A DNA stretch of 64,000 bases from NCBI GenBank assembly GCA_017304135.1, contig JAFLBB010000006.1, positions 35,920 through 99,919 on the forward strand, written 5' to 3'. The position numbers and the translations under genes are program-made. The DNA is from Acidobacteriota bacterium. Its GTDB lineage: Bacteria > Acidobacteriota > Terriglobia > Bryobacterales > Bryobacteraceae. How positions within the stretch are numbered: position 1 is the first letter of the stretch; each line of letters opens with the position of its first letter. This document shows positions 19,861 to 28,051 of the stretch, one piece after another. The notes below the pieces were generated by a model. It was not told the origin of the DNA. It saw only the letters and a program-made list of their open reading frames with translations, and searched no databases.

Positions 19861-20580
19861 TCAGGCCGAGGCGAGCCGCTCTGAGTTCTCCTGGGCCTGG
19901 CTCATCTCGTTGAAGCTGTAGCCGAAGCCCCGCACGGAGCGGATGTAGCCGGGGCCGGTGGAGTCGAGTTCGATTTTCTGGCGCAGGCGGAGGACGTAGA
20001 CGTCCACGGTGCGGTCCGTAACGGCGCGATCGTGTCCCCAGACGGCGTCCAGGAGCTGCTCGCGGCTGAAGACAACGCCGGGGCGGGCCATGAGAAACTC
20101 CAGCAGCCGGAACTCGGTTGCGGTGAGCGCGATCTCCTGGCCGTCGCGGAAGACGCGGCACGAACTGCGGTCCAGTTCCAGGATGCCCGACTTCAGGGTC
20201 CGCTGCGGCGCCGATTGGGGCCGGAACTGGATCTTGATGCGGGCAATCAACTCGCGAATGAAGAAGGGCTTGACGATGTAGTCGTTGGCGCCCAGTTCGA
20301 GGCCCACGATGCGGTCGGCTTCGCTGGCGCGGGCGGTGAGGAAGATGATGGGGATGTGGGCCAGTTCCGGGCGCGCCCGGATGCCCTTACAGATGTCGAG
20401 GCCGTCGGAGTCCGGCAGCATGATGTCGAGCAGGATGAGGTCCGGCCGCTCACGGCGGCAGAGGTCGATGGCGCCTTTGCCGGTCTGCGCCCCTACCATC
20501 TGAAAGCCTTCCTTTTCCAGGTTGTATTTCAACAAGGCGTAGAGGTCGGCGTCGTCCTCGATCAGCATGATTTTTTTCAT
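19861..20580 (-). CDS. OmpR/PhoB-family response regulator
   Basis: 239 residues. Receiver domain (1-118) with acidic pocket Asp9-Asp10, phosphoacceptor Asp52 (LLDIMLPDSDG), conserved LTARA and Lys104 in YIVKPF. A winged-helix DNA-binding domain follows (~130-225): LTATEFRLLEFLMARPG, FSREQLLDAVWG, RTVDVYVLRLRQKI and YIRSVRGFGYSF. It closely resembles PhoB/PhoP-type regulators. It lies 90 bases downstream of the histidine kinase on the same strand, so they form a pair. No phosphate genes (pst, phoU) are in the window, so a phosphate stimulus is not shown. Confidence 0.93.
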   Translation of the reverse strand: MKKIMLIEDDADLYALLKYNLEKEGFQMVGAQTGKGAIDLCRRERPDLILLDIMLPDSDGLDICKGIRARPELAHIPIIFLTARASEADRIVGLELGANDYIVKPFFIRELIARIKIQFRPQSAPQRTLKSGILELDRSSCRVFRDGQEIALTATEFRLLEFLMARPGVVFSREQLLDAVWGHDRAVTDRTVDVYVLRLRQKIELDSTGPGYIRSVRGFGYSFNEMSQAQENSERLASA

Positions 20581-20670
20581 GGTTCAGGTCTCGTCACCTA
20601 CTAAGATACGGCTGCTTCCATGAATAAGCGATTACAAAACTGTCAAACTCAGGCTACGAACACCGCTCCG

Positions 20671-22161
20671 TCATGAAGCCGCAATCGGAGCCTCATCGTG
20701 GTCAGAGAAGCTGACCGGGTGGGCTCCAATCCCATTATCGTGATCGGGAAGAGTAAAGGAGAAGGTGGAGCCGCTGCCCGGCTCGCTGTCCACGGCCACG
20801 TCGCCGCCGTGGGAACGGGCGAGGTGTTTCACGATGGCCAGGCCGAGGCCCGTGCCACCGAGTTCGCGCGAGCGGGCTTTGTCGACGCGGTAGAAGCGTT
20901 CAAACAGGCGCGGCAGGTCTTCCTTCGGAATGCCAATGCCGGTGTCGCGCACGTAGAAGCGGACAAAGCCGGCGCGCGTGTCGGGCCGGGTTCCGACGGT
21001 GATGGTGCCGCCATCGGGGGTGTACTTGATGGCGTTCTCAAGCAGGTTGCACAGCGCCTGGTGAACGGCCTTCCAATCGCAGAAGACCTCCTCGCCGGAA
21101 GGCGCATCGATGGTCTTCAGGACGATGGCCTTTTTCTGGGCCAGCGGGCGCATGGCGTCGGTGCAGTCGTGGAGGAGGTTGTTGGAGTAGTAGCTGGCGA
21201 ACTGGAATTTCTGCGTGCCCAGTTCGATGCGGCTGAGCGTGAGCAGGTCGCCTGCGAGGTTGGTGAGGCGCTCGGCGTTCTGCCGGATGATGTTGAGGAA
21301 GCGGACGTTGTGGTCGGGGTCGTGGATGGCGCCATCGAGCAAAGTTTCGGTGTAGCCCTGAATGGACGCCAGCGGCGTACGCAATTCGTGGCTGACGTTG
21401 ATGACGAAATCCTTTCGGATGCGCTCGAGCTTTTCCAGTTCCTGGTGTTCGTGCTGGAGCTCTTCAAACATGCGTTCCAGCTTCGCGCCGGTGTCGTTGA
21501 GCTTGGAGCCCAGCACGCCGAGTTCATCCGAGCCGGTGTGGGTGAGGCGTGCGCTGAAGTGGCCCTCGGCGAGTTTACCGGCGTAGTCGATGATGGCGCC
21601 GAGCTTGGAGGAGACCGAGCGGGCGAAGAGCGCGGCCACGAGAAACGCGGGCAAGAAGGCCAGCGCGGTCGAGATGAGCATGCGGCGGCGGATGAGGTTG
21701 ACCTGCGAGCGGACGTGCGCCAGCGGCACGGCCAGCCGCACAGCCCCGAGATGGTGGGGCACGGCGACATAGAGGAAGTCCGTGTGTGTGGTGGCGCTGC
21801 GACGGGTGGACGAACCGGGCCGGCCGGTGAGAGCGGCGGCCACTTCCTGACGTTCCTTGTGGTTCTCCATGCGCCGGGGGTCAGCTTCGGAGTCGGCAAG
21901 GGGGACGCCGGCGCGGTCGATCAGGGTGAGGCGAGCCTCCAGCGAGGATGCGATTTCGCGTGTGCGCTTCACCAGCGCGGGGCCGGTTTCGCGGCCATAG
22001 GTGAGGCCGAGCACACCGCCTTTCTGCGCCAGTTCGCGTTCCAGCGTTTCCCGGAAGCTGGTTTCGGCCACCCGCGAGGCCAGCACGTCAACGGCGGCCA
22101 GGGCCACCACCAGGACGCATAAGACGCCGAAAATCAGCTTTACGAAAATGCGTGCGGTCAT
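20671..22161 (-). CDS. Membrane sensor histidine kinase (PhoR-like architecture)
   Basis: 496 residues from the ATG at 22159-22161. Transmembrane helix 1 (~7-27), an extracytoplasmic sensing region (~30-160) with no recognised ligand pocket, transmembrane helix 2 (~161-181), HAMP (~182-235), HisKA with phosphoacceptor His258 in NVSHELRTPL, and HATPase with QALCNLLENAIKYT, DTGIGIPKED and GGTGLGLAIVKH. All catalytic boxes are intact. The start at 22161 removes a short unlikely N-terminal extension and leaves a 35-base divergent gap to the RidA gene. Signal unknown. Confidence 0.93.
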   Translation of the reverse strand: MTARIFVKLIFGVLCVLVVALAAVDVLASRVAETSFRETLERELAQKGGVLGLTYGRETGPALVKRTREIASSLEARLTLIDRAGVPLADSEADPRRMENHKERQEVAAALTGRPGSSTRRSATTHTDFLYVAVPHHLGAVRLAVPLAHVRSQVNLIRRRMLISTALAFLPAFLVAALFARSVSSKLGAIIDYAGKLAEGHFSARLTHTGSDELGVLGSKLNDTGAKLERMFEELQHEHQELEKLERIRKDFVINVSHELRTPLASIQGYTETLLDGAIHDPDHNVRFLNIIRQNAERLTNLAGDLLTLSRIELGTQKFQFASYYSNNLLHDCTDAMRPLAQKKAIVLKTIDAPSGEEVFCDWKAVHQALCNLLENAIKYTPDGGTITVGTRPDTRAGFVRFYVRDTGIGIPKEDLPRLFERFYRVDKARSRELGGTGLGLAIVKHLARSHGGDVAVDSEPGSGSTFSFTLPDHDNGIGAHPVSFSDHDEAPIAAS

Positions 22162-22196
22162 GCCAGTTTTCCTACAGTATCGCCTACAATGAACGC

Positions 22197-22673
22197 ATGC
22201 CAATACTACAGTCGGATGAACGCAAAAGCCGCCGCGGGCTGCTCACAGCAAGCGCCGCCGCCGCCGGTGTCGCCGTCGCCACGGCAGCCGCCGCCACGGG
22301 GCAAACCGGACCGCAGAAGAAAGTCCATCGCAAGGGCCCCAAGCCGAAGAGCGTGCCCTTGTTCAACGGCGCGGTCAGCTACGGCAACCTGCTGTTCATC
22401 GCCGGCAAGGGCGCCCACTTCGAAGGCGACATCAAGGCCCACACCGATCACGTGCTGAAGGAAATCGAGAAGGAACTGGTCAACGCCGGCTCTTCGATGG
22501 ACAAGGTGCTCAAGTGCAACGTCTATCTGAATGACCTGAAGGACTACACAGCCATGAACGAGGTGTTCAAGGGCCGCTTTGGCGAAGAGCCCCCGGTGCG
22601 CACCACGATCGCGGCGGCGGGCGGCATCCCCGGCAATTCGCTGGTGGAAATCGACGTCATCGCCTACATCTGA
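22197..22673 (+). CDS. RidA-family protein with a twin-arginine export signal
   Basis: 158 residues from the ATG at 22197. The N-terminus DERKSRRGLLTASAAAAGVAV is a plausible Tat signal, unusual for RidA, which normally is a cytoplasmic enamine/imine deaminase. Residues ~50-158 are the RidA (YjgF/UK114) fold: GNLLFIAGKGA, TDHVLKEIEKEL, and the active-site PPVRTTI with the arginine that binds the substrate carboxylate, then VEIDVIA. If exported, its substrate differs from the usual amino-acid-derived enamines. Its stop overlaps the tail of the convergent anti-sigma gene by 10 bases. Confidence 0.85.
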   Translation: MPILQSDERKSRRGLLTASAAAAGVAVATAAAATGQTGPQKKVHRKGPKPKSVPLFNGAVSYGNLLFIAGKGAHFEGDIKAHTDHVLKEIEKELVNAGSSMDKVLKCNVYLNDLKDYTAMNEVFKGRFGEEPPVRTTIAAAGGIPGNSLVEIDVIAYI

Positions 22674-23110
22674 TCACGATCGGCGCCAGGGGCCGCCACC
22701 CGCTTCACCAGGCGGACACGCGTCCCCGCCGGTTCCAGTGCGTGCACGCTGATTGCATCCATGATGCGGCGGGCCAACAACAGGCCGCGCCCGGAACGGC
22801 GTTCGAGATTCTCAGCAACCTGGGCGTCGGGCACCTCTTCCAGCAGGAAGCCCTCGCCCTCGTCGCTGACCTCGACCACCAGTTCGCCGGGCGCTCCGCC
22901 GAGGGTCAGCCCGACCTTCTTCGAGAGATCAAAGCGGTTGCCGTGCTTGATCGCGTTCACCACCACTTCGCGCACGGCCAGCCCGATGAAATACTGGTCG
23001 GACTCATCAAAGCCTTGTCCGGCTGCGAACTGGCGCACCCATGCTTCGGCCTCGTCTACTTCCTCAACCCGCGACTCCAGGCTGCGGAAGACGGGACCAC
23101 CGGCCTCCAC
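22664..23110 (-). CDS. Anti-sigma regulatory factor, RsbW-like serine kinase
   Basis: 148 residues with the GHKL ATPase fold of RsbW/SpoIIAB: LAVREVVVNAIKHGNR (N-box), VSDEGEGF (G1), and RSGRGLLLARRIMDA (G2). Such kinases bind a sigma factor and phosphorylate a STAS antagonist, giving partner switching. The GTG start shares one base with the TAG stop of the STAS gene (TAGTG), so the pair is translationally coupled. No sigma factor gene is adjacent; the target must be encoded elsewhere, or the module may control another output as in several non-Firmicute systems. Confidence 0.88.
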   Translation of the reverse strand: MEAGGPVFRSLESRVEEVDEAEAWVRQFAAGQGFDESDQYFIGLAVREVVVNAIKHGNRFDLSKKVGLTLGGAPGELVVEVSDEGEGFLLEEVPDAQVAENLERRSGRGLLLARRIMDAISVHALEPAGTRVRLVKRVAAPGADRDQM

Positions 23111-23475
23111 TAGACTTCTCCGGTCACCGCGCGGAGGGCAGCCACTGAGGCGTTGGCATCCGCATCGAGCGGCAGCACGGCATCGACACCGGTCATCTCA
23201 AGAATCCTCTTCACCCGTTCGGTGACTCCACCCAGGCGCAGGCGGCCCCCGGCCTTCTTCACAGTGTTATTGCAGCCAATCAACGTGCCGATGGCGGAGC
23301 TGTCGAGGTAGCTCACCTGCGACAGGTCGAGCACGACGCCTAGCTGGCTTTTGCCGGTGAGTTCGGCCACCGAAGCTTCCAAACGCTCCAACTGGCTTCC
23401 CATGGTCAACGTGCCGGTGAGGGTCAACACCGCCACGCCGGATCCATCCTCAGATCTCGCCATCTCAAAGGGCAT
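23110..23475 (-). CDS. STAS-domain anti-sigma factor antagonist
   Basis: 121 residues from the ATG at 23473-23475, with AGGAGAG upstream. The sequence is a single STAS domain: VAVLTLTGTLTMG, LGVVLDLSQVSYLDSSAIGT and GGRLRLGGVTERVKRILEMT. Ser59/Ser60 in LDSSAIG are the expected phosphorylation site for the partner kinase encoded immediately downstream. Expected role: when unphosphorylated it binds the RsbW-like protein and releases its target. Cytoplasmic. Confidence 0.9.
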   Translation of the reverse strand: MPFEMARSEDGSGVAVLTLTGTLTMGSQLERLEASVAELTGKSQLGVVLDLSQVSYLDSSAIGTLIGCNNTVKKAGGRLRLGGVTERVKRILEMTGVDAVLPLDADANASVAALRAVTGEV

Positions 23476-23575
23476 CTTCGCTCGCTCTCCTGTTTGCTGG
23501 GGCCATTCCTGGCAGAGGAAGCGGTGCGATGCCGTTCCCTGCCCAGGAGATTGAGTATACAACGCGGTGTGCCGG

Positions 23576-24076
23576 TCAGCCGCGCGGTTCGGCGAGAAGC
23601 AGTTCCATGTAGAGGATGCCCGGAATGGGGTCGTTGTAGTAGCGGCCGATTTCGCGGAAACCGAGGGAACGGTAGAGGGCTATGGCGGCGTCCATGCGGC
23701 CGGGGATGGTGTCCAGCAGAAGGCGCTGGCAGCCAGCGGCGCGCGCGCGTTCGAGCAGGGCGTTCATGAGCAGCCGTCCCAGGCCGCGGCCATGAAAAGC
23801 GGGCAGCACGAACAGCCGCTTCACCTCGCCCGTGTGCGGCTGAAACTCGCGCAAGGCCACCACGCCGGCGATCTCACCGCCTACCTCAGCCAGCAGGATG
23901 CAACCTTCGGGCGGCGCAAAGCGCCCCGGCAGCGCGGCCAGTTCGGCTTCGAAGCTGGGAAAGCATTCCGGAGCGGCAACGTGGTCGAGATAGACCCGGA
24001 ACAGCGCCCGCACGGTGTCCATCTCGTCCGGGCGCGCCTGGCGAATTGTTGGGGTTAGTGCTTCAGCCGCGAGCAT
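23576..24076 (-). CDS. GNAT-family N-acetyltransferase
   Basis: 166 residues with a single GNAT domain: [16 protein letters not shown] at the N-terminus, the strand-4/acetyl-CoA motif [20 protein letters not shown], and [20 protein letters not shown], typical of small-molecule or amino-group acetyltransferases. The ATG at 24076 overlaps the end of the upstream peroxiredoxin gene by 22 bases, so they are probably co-transcribed. Substrate not predictable from sequence. Confidence 0.88.
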   Translation of the reverse strand: MLAAEALTPTIRQARPDEMDTVRALFRVYLDHVAAPECFPSFEAELAALPGRFAPPEGCILLAEVGGEIAGVVALREFQPHTGEVKRLFVLPAFHGRGLGRLLMNALLERARAAGCQRLLLDTIPGRMDAAIALYRSLGFREIGRYYNDPIPGILYMELLLAEPRG

Positions 24077-24576
24077 GCCGTCATCGCGCCGGTGATGTCC
24101 ACCGCCGACGATCCCTCCTCGATGAACTGGATCTTGCCGTCCTTATCGACGACGAAGGTCGCCCGGTTGGCGACGCCCGAGGGCATCAGGATGCCGTAGG
24201 ACTCACTGATCTTCTTCGAGAAATCGCTCAACAGCGCCTGCTCCACCTTGAGCACCTCGGTGGCCCAGTATTTCTGGCTGGGGATGTTGTCGGTGCTGAT
24301 GCCGTACACGACGGCGCCGGCGTCGGTGAACTTATGGAGATCCTTGTTAAACGAGGTCATCTCCTTGGTGCAACCGCCGGTGAAGGCGGCCGGGAAAAAG
24401 GCCAGCACAACGGCGTTCTTGCCGCGGAAGGCGGACAGGGTGACCTTCTCGCCTTTGGTCGAGGGAAGCGTGAAATCAGGGGCGGCGTCGCCGACCTTCA
24501 GGTGCGTCTTGGGAGCTTGGGCAAAGAGTGCTCCGCCCAGAAGGAGCATGGCCAGAATTCGCGTCATGCGGTCCAA
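24055..24576 (-). CDS. Exported peroxiredoxin (AhpC/TSA, Bcp-like), cysteine form
   Basis: 173 residues. Signal peptide [20 protein letters not shown] indicates periplasmic location. Thioredoxin-fold peroxiredoxin with [16 protein letters not shown] and the peroxidatic site [15 protein letters not shown] (codon TGC). A second cysteine near the C-terminus (MTACSRLKH) could be the resolving residue. It would reduce hydrogen or organic peroxides using a thiol donor. It is the intact tandem paralogue of the gene just upstream (24661-25182), with the same length and near-identical C-terminal sequence, which fixes the reading of that gene. Confidence 0.92.
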   Translation of the reverse strand: MDRMTRILAMLLLGGALFAQAPKTHLKVGDAAPDFTLPSTKGEKVTLSAFRGKNAVVLAFFPAAFTGGCTKEMTSFNKDLHKFTDAGAVVYGISTDNIPSQKYWATEVLKVEQALLSDFSKKISESYGILMPSGVANRATFVVDKDGKIQFIEEGSSAVDITGAMTACSRLKH

Positions 24577-24660
24577 TCTACCACGCCCAGGGCCGCCAGG
24601 GGAGTAAGTAGAGACACTTTTCCTGCATGCCTCGTGAAGGCAGTCACGATCGAGGAGCGA

Positions 24661-25182
24661 CTAGTGTTTCAGCCGGCTACAAGCGGTTGCCGCGCCGGTG
24701 ATGTCAATGGCGCCCGAACCCTCCTCGATGTGTTGGATGACGCCGCTGGCGTCGATGACGAATGTGGCCCGGTTGGCGATTCCGCGGTCAGCCATGAGCA
24801 CGCCGAAATCGGCGGCGGTCTTCCGCATGAAGTCGCTCAACATGGCGAATTCGATGTTTTCTTCTTTGGCCCAGTGACCCAGGGTGGGAAGGTTGTCGGT
24901 GCTGACCATGAACACTTCAGCTCCGGCATCCTTGAACTTTTGGATACCAGCCTGGTATCCGCGAAGTTCCTTCGTTCAACCACCGGTGAAGGCGGCCGGG
25001 AAAAACGCCAGCACAACGGTCGACTTGCCCGCGAAATCGGTAAGCGCGACCTGTCCCCCCTTCGTCGAGCCCAGCTCGAAGGCGGGGGCTTTGTCGCCCA
25101 CCTTCAGATGAGTCTTCGGCGGCGCGGGGGCCTGTGCCAGCATCGTTCCCGCCGCCAGAGCAAGCAGGAAAGTGCGTCGCAT
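24661..25182 (-). CDS. Exported peroxiredoxin with selenocysteine (in-frame TGA) at the peroxidatic site
   Basis: Read straight through, the frame from 25182 to 24661 encodes 173 residues, exactly the length of the adjacent cysteine paralogue. The only interruption is TGA at 24978-24976. It falls at the peroxidatic position, [10 protein letters not shown][TGA]-TKEL against [15 protein letters not shown] in the paralogue. No other stop or frameshift occurs, and the downstream half is well conserved ([29 protein letters not shown]). A SECIS-like hairpin follows the TGA (24934-24969). Signal peptide [18 protein letters not shown] predicts periplasmic peroxide reduction with a Sec nucleophile; Cys in TACSRL could resolve it. 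The start ATG is 13 bases after the PEP-CTERM stop, without a clear ribosome site. The alternative is a nonsense pseudogene, judged unlikely. selABCD genes must lie elsewhere. Confidence 0.85.
24934..24969 (-). promoter_or_regulatory. Candidate bacterial SECIS element for Sec insertion at the TGA 24976-24978
   Basis: On the minus strand, six bases after the TGA: GAACTT, internal CGC, GGATACC, loop AGGCT, GGTATCC, internal AA, AAGTTC. Both the 7-bp upper stem and the 6-bp lower stem are perfect. The apical loop begins 23 bases after the TGA and has G at positions 2-3, as expected for SelB-recognised hairpins (E. coli fdhF has a similar AGGTCT loop). The cysteine paralogue has no such hairpin at the equivalent place. 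Confidence 0.8.
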
Positions 25183-25195
25183 AGGGGACAGCGTA

Positions 25196-26023
25196 TCACG
25201 AACGGCGGCGTGCGCAGGCCAGCGCGAGCAGTCCGGCGGCCAGCAGCAGCGAGGTGGCGGGCTCGGGCACGCTGTTGATCACCGCCGTGCCGGTGGTTTC
25301 GGCAAGCACCGTCGCGCCGTCGCTGATGCGGTAGGTGCCCTGGAAAAGATACTGCAGGCCGTCGTTGTAGTTGGCCATGTCATTGAGGGCGATCTGGCGC
25401 TCGGCGTTGTTTGTGCACGGGTGGGGGTCGCCCGGACCGCATGGCCAGAGCGCGTTGCCGCTGCCGCGTCCGATGAGGGCGTCGACCAGTTGCGTGTTCG
25501 GCCCGGCAGTGACGAAGACGTCGTCGCTGGTGAACACCTGCAAATCGTCGCCGGCGAGAATGCCCACGTAGTCGGCGCCGTAGTTATAGCTGCCAGCGGC
25601 GAAGGTGAAGCCAAGGGCGTCAAAGGGGTCGGTGCTGAAGGCCGTAAAGCTCAACTGCGAGATGCTGAACTGGGTGCCGTTGCCGTTGACCACGAGCCCG
25701 AACAGGATGCGGTTGCCCAACTCCGAGGCAAAGGCGGGGCCGAATACGCTGCCGGGGTCCACCTGGCCGAGCCAGCTCGGGAAGCTGGTGACCATGACCT
25801 CGTTGCCGAAAAACTGGGTTCGTTGTTCGTAGTAGGCGGGTGTGCCGGGAGTGCCGGCGGTCGTCGTGCCGTTGTACAGCGCGTTCAGGGCGTTGGTGCG
25901 CCAGGAGGCATAGCTGGGACTACCGAAGCCATTCGGAGCCAGCGCCGGGTTTACATCAATCGTGATCGGTCCGGCAAACGCCACAGTGGACGCCGCCGCC
26001 AGGATGAACAGGTGGATTCGCAT
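25196..26023 (-). CDS. PEP-CTERM sorting-domain protein
   Basis: 275 residues from the ATG at 26021-26023 with GAGGAG upstream. Signal peptide [18 protein letters not shown]; mature domain beginning [21 protein letters not shown]-terminal tag [19 protein letters not shown] followed by CARRRS. The tag predicts exosortase-dependent sorting to the envelope or matrix. The mature part has no recognised enzymatic motif; it contains a Cys pair ([14 protein letters not shown]). It is the first gene of a run with both peroxiredoxins; only 13 bases separate it from the selenoprotein gene. The gene-free stretch 26024-26266 is its upstream region, with an AT-rich part near 26060-26110 that may hold the promoter. 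Confidence 0.87.
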   Translation of the reverse strand: MRIHLFILAAASTVAFAGPITIDVNPALAPNGFGSPSYASWRTNALNALYNGTTTAGTPGTPAYYEQRTQFFGNEVMVTSFPSWLGQVDPGSVFGPAFASELGNRILFGLVVNGNGTQFSISQLSFTAFSTDPFDALGFTFAAGSYNYGADYVGILAGDDLQVFTSDDVFVTAGPNTQLVDALIGRGSGNALWPCGPGDPHPCTNNAERQIALNDMANYNDGLQYLFQGTYRISDGATVLAETTGTAVINSVPEPATSLLLAAGLLALACARRRS

Positions 26024-26266
26024 GGTGTACTCCTCGTGTTCATCCATCGAGTCTTCGTTTTGTAAGCTTTATCTAAATCATTGAAAATACGGTATTTCCT
26101 ATTTCAGAGACCACTAGCTCTCAGCACCGAGACACAGCCGCAGGCCCATGTGCCCTGCGCCCTCAGTGGCAGACATCGGGTGATGGCTCTACGGCGTACC
26201 TGAGTAATTTCCCTCAGATGCGGGGTGCGGTTGAATAGAGGTGCGCGTTCGCCGAAGGCGCGGCGG

Positions 26267-27445
26267 CTAATCGCCGAGGAACTTGCCGTAGGCCTGCAAC
26301 TCGGGCATGTTGTCCAACACCGCCTTCACGCCCGCCGTGATGGGGATGGCGAACACGAGACCGAGCGGCCCCCACAACACGCCCCAGAACATGAGAGCGA
26401 TGGTCACCGCCAGCGGGTTCAGGTGGACGCGCGAGCCGACCAGTTTCGGATAGAGCAGGTTGAGCGCCAGCAGGTGGAAGAAGCCGACCACGCTGGCGAT
26501 GATGAGGAACGGCGCCAGGCCTTTGTACACCGGCAGCGCCGCCACGACGGGCGGGATGATGGCCAGCGGCAGGCCGATATAGGGCACCAGGCTGAGGAAG
26601 CCGCTGATGGGGGCCACCAGCAGGAAGTAGGGGATGTTCATCAGGTAAAAGAAGACCCCGCTGCCGAGGGTGAGCAGCAGCCCGAGCACGAAGTTGCCCA
26701 CCACATAGGCGCGCGCCATGTCGCCGATGCCTTGCCAGGAACGGCCGGCGGCGTGGCGTCCGGGTCCGGTGAACATTTGCAGATAGGCCCGCCGCAGGTG
26801 GTCGCGCCAGCTGAGCATGAAGTAGACCAGGAACGGCACGAAGCTGGCCAGCAGGAGCACGTGGAGCACGTAGTCGATGTTGCTGGTGAAGTAGCGGACG
26901 ATGGGGCCGCTGCCGTCCTCCTTGATGCGCACCTCCTGAACGGGCGGCGGCAATGAGTTGGCCGGCGGCATGACGGGTTCGGTCGGCCGCTTGCGGGTGG
27001 TCCGCGCCGGGGGTGGGGCGACGGGCGGCGTCACCACCTGAGGCTCGCGCAGGCGTTTGGGCACAACGAAAGTGGTCACCGTTTTTTCGGCGTTTTCGAG
27101 CGAGATGACGATCTCATCGATGAGCTCGTTCATGCGCGAGGAATAGCGCGGCAGGTCCTCCATCAGGTCGGCGGTTTGCACGTACACGCCGAGGCCGCTC
27201 AGATAGACCAGCAGCAGGGCGATGGTGCACACCAGGAAGCTGGCAAACGACCGCGGCAGGCGCAGGCGCATGAAGGCTTCCACAAAGGGCTCCAACAGAA
27301 AACCGATGGTGATGCCGGTGACCAGGGTGACAAAGAAGTCGCGCCCAAAGTAGAGCAAGGCAATCACGACGCCGCCGGCGATCAGGTTGAGGGCAACCTG
27401 CGCCGGTTTGCGTTCCGTGATGGTAGGGCTGTGCAGAACCGCCAC
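26267..27445 (-). CDS. AI-2E family (PerM-like) membrane transporter
   Basis: About 392 residues from the GTG at 27443-27445, which has CTGGAGA 7 bases upstream. Any longer frame would overlap the divergent ruvX coding region. Multiple helices: LNLIAGGVVIALLYFGRDFF, ITIGFLLEPFVEAFMRL, SFASFLVCTIALLLVYLSG, then a long soluble loop with a proline-rich insert (~140-200), and further helices near the C-terminus (GPLGLVFAIPITAGVKAVLDN). Family members include TqsA, PerM and sodium/proton antiporters; the transported substrate cannot be told. The periplasmic loop insert PPVAPPPARTTRKRP is probably disordered. Confidence 0.86.
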   Translation of the reverse strand: MAVLHSPTITERKPAQVALNLIAGGVVIALLYFGRDFFVTLVTGITIGFLLEPFVEAFMRLRLPRSFASFLVCTIALLLVYLSGLGVYVQTADLMEDLPRYSSRMNELIDEIVISLENAEKTVTTFVVPKRLREPQVVTPPVAPPPARTTRKRPTEPVMPPANSLPPPVQEVRIKEDGSGPIVRYFTSNIDYVLHVLLLASFVPFLVYFMLSWRDHLRRAYLQMFTGPGRHAAGRSWQGIGDMARAYVVGNFVLGLLLTLGSGVFFYLMNIPYFLLVAPISGFLSLVPYIGLPLAIIPPVVAALPVYKGLAPFLIIASVVGFFHLLALNLLYPKLVGSRVHLNPLAVTIALMFWGVLWGPLGLVFAIPITAGVKAVLDNMPELQAYGKFLGD

Positions 27446-27547
27446 CGCTCGATCTCCAGAGAGGTTGGCAAGCGGCGCTCGAAAGTCGATCCAAGCGAGG
27501 ACTTTACCTCGAACCGCCCCAGTCTCCCCTCTATTGGCTAATCTAAC

Positions 27548-28051
27548 ATGAGGGTGCAACAACGACGCCAGAAAGACATCGGATCGCGCCAAATCGTGGC
27601 TGAACCCGCCTCGGGCGGGGGGCCAGCGCGCGTGCTCGCCCTGGACGTAGGCGAGAAACGGATCGGTTTGGCTGTGAGTGACGAACTCGCGCTGACGGCG
27701 CTGGCGCTGGCAACCTACCACCGCGTTCGCGTCCGCGACGACGTGGCCCACATCGGGCGGTTGGCGGCCACGCACCAGGCCGCGCTCGTCCTGCTTGGCC
27801 TGCCGCTCAACCTGGACGGCACTGAGGGCCCGCAAGCGGCCTATGTGCGCGACTTCGGCCACCGCCTGGAGACGCGCGCCGGTCTGCGTGTGGCCTACTG
27901 GGACGAACGGCTCAGCTCAGTGGAGGCATCCAGCATTCTCGCCGCCCAACCCCACGCCGGGCGCCGCGAAAAGGGTGACATTGACCGTGTCTCGGCGGCG
28001 CTGCTGCTGCAGGAATACCTGGACGCGCAACGCGCGGGAGGAGTGGAGTGA
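27548..28051 (+). CDS. ruvX: RuvX/YqgF pre-16S rRNA nuclease family
   Basis: 167 residues. RNase H-like YqgF fold: first acidic residue in LALDVGEKRIGLAVSD, then VLLGLPLNLDGTEGPQA, the second acidic in YWDERLSS, and the third in KGDIDRVSAALLLQEYL. Family members mature 16S rRNA 5' ends and were earlier proposed as Holliday junction resolvases. The N-terminus is ~25 residues longer than usual; a GTG at 27596 is an alternative start. Its TGA overlaps the GTG start of mltG by 4 bases, a pairing seen in many bacteria. Confidence 0.92.
   Translation: MRVQQRRQKDIGSRQIVAEPASGGGPARVLALDVGEKRIGLAVSDELALTALALATYHRVRVRDDVAHIGRLAATHQAALVLLGLPLNLDGTEGPQAAYVRDFGHRLETRAGLRVAYWDERLSSVEASSILAAQPHAGRREKGDIDRVSAALLLQEYLDAQRAGGVE

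Noticed and set aside
20671..23475. General stress sigma-factor cascade formed by the two-component pair plus RsbW/STAS
   Set aside because: The modules are adjacent but on different transcripts, and no sigma factor or PP2C phosphatase gene is present to close the circuit.
24661..25182. Pseudogene interpretation of the split peroxiredoxin
   Set aside because: The stop coincides exactly with the catalytic Cys codon, the rest of the frame is intact and conserved, and a SECIS-like hairpin follows. A random nonsense mutation would not explain all three.
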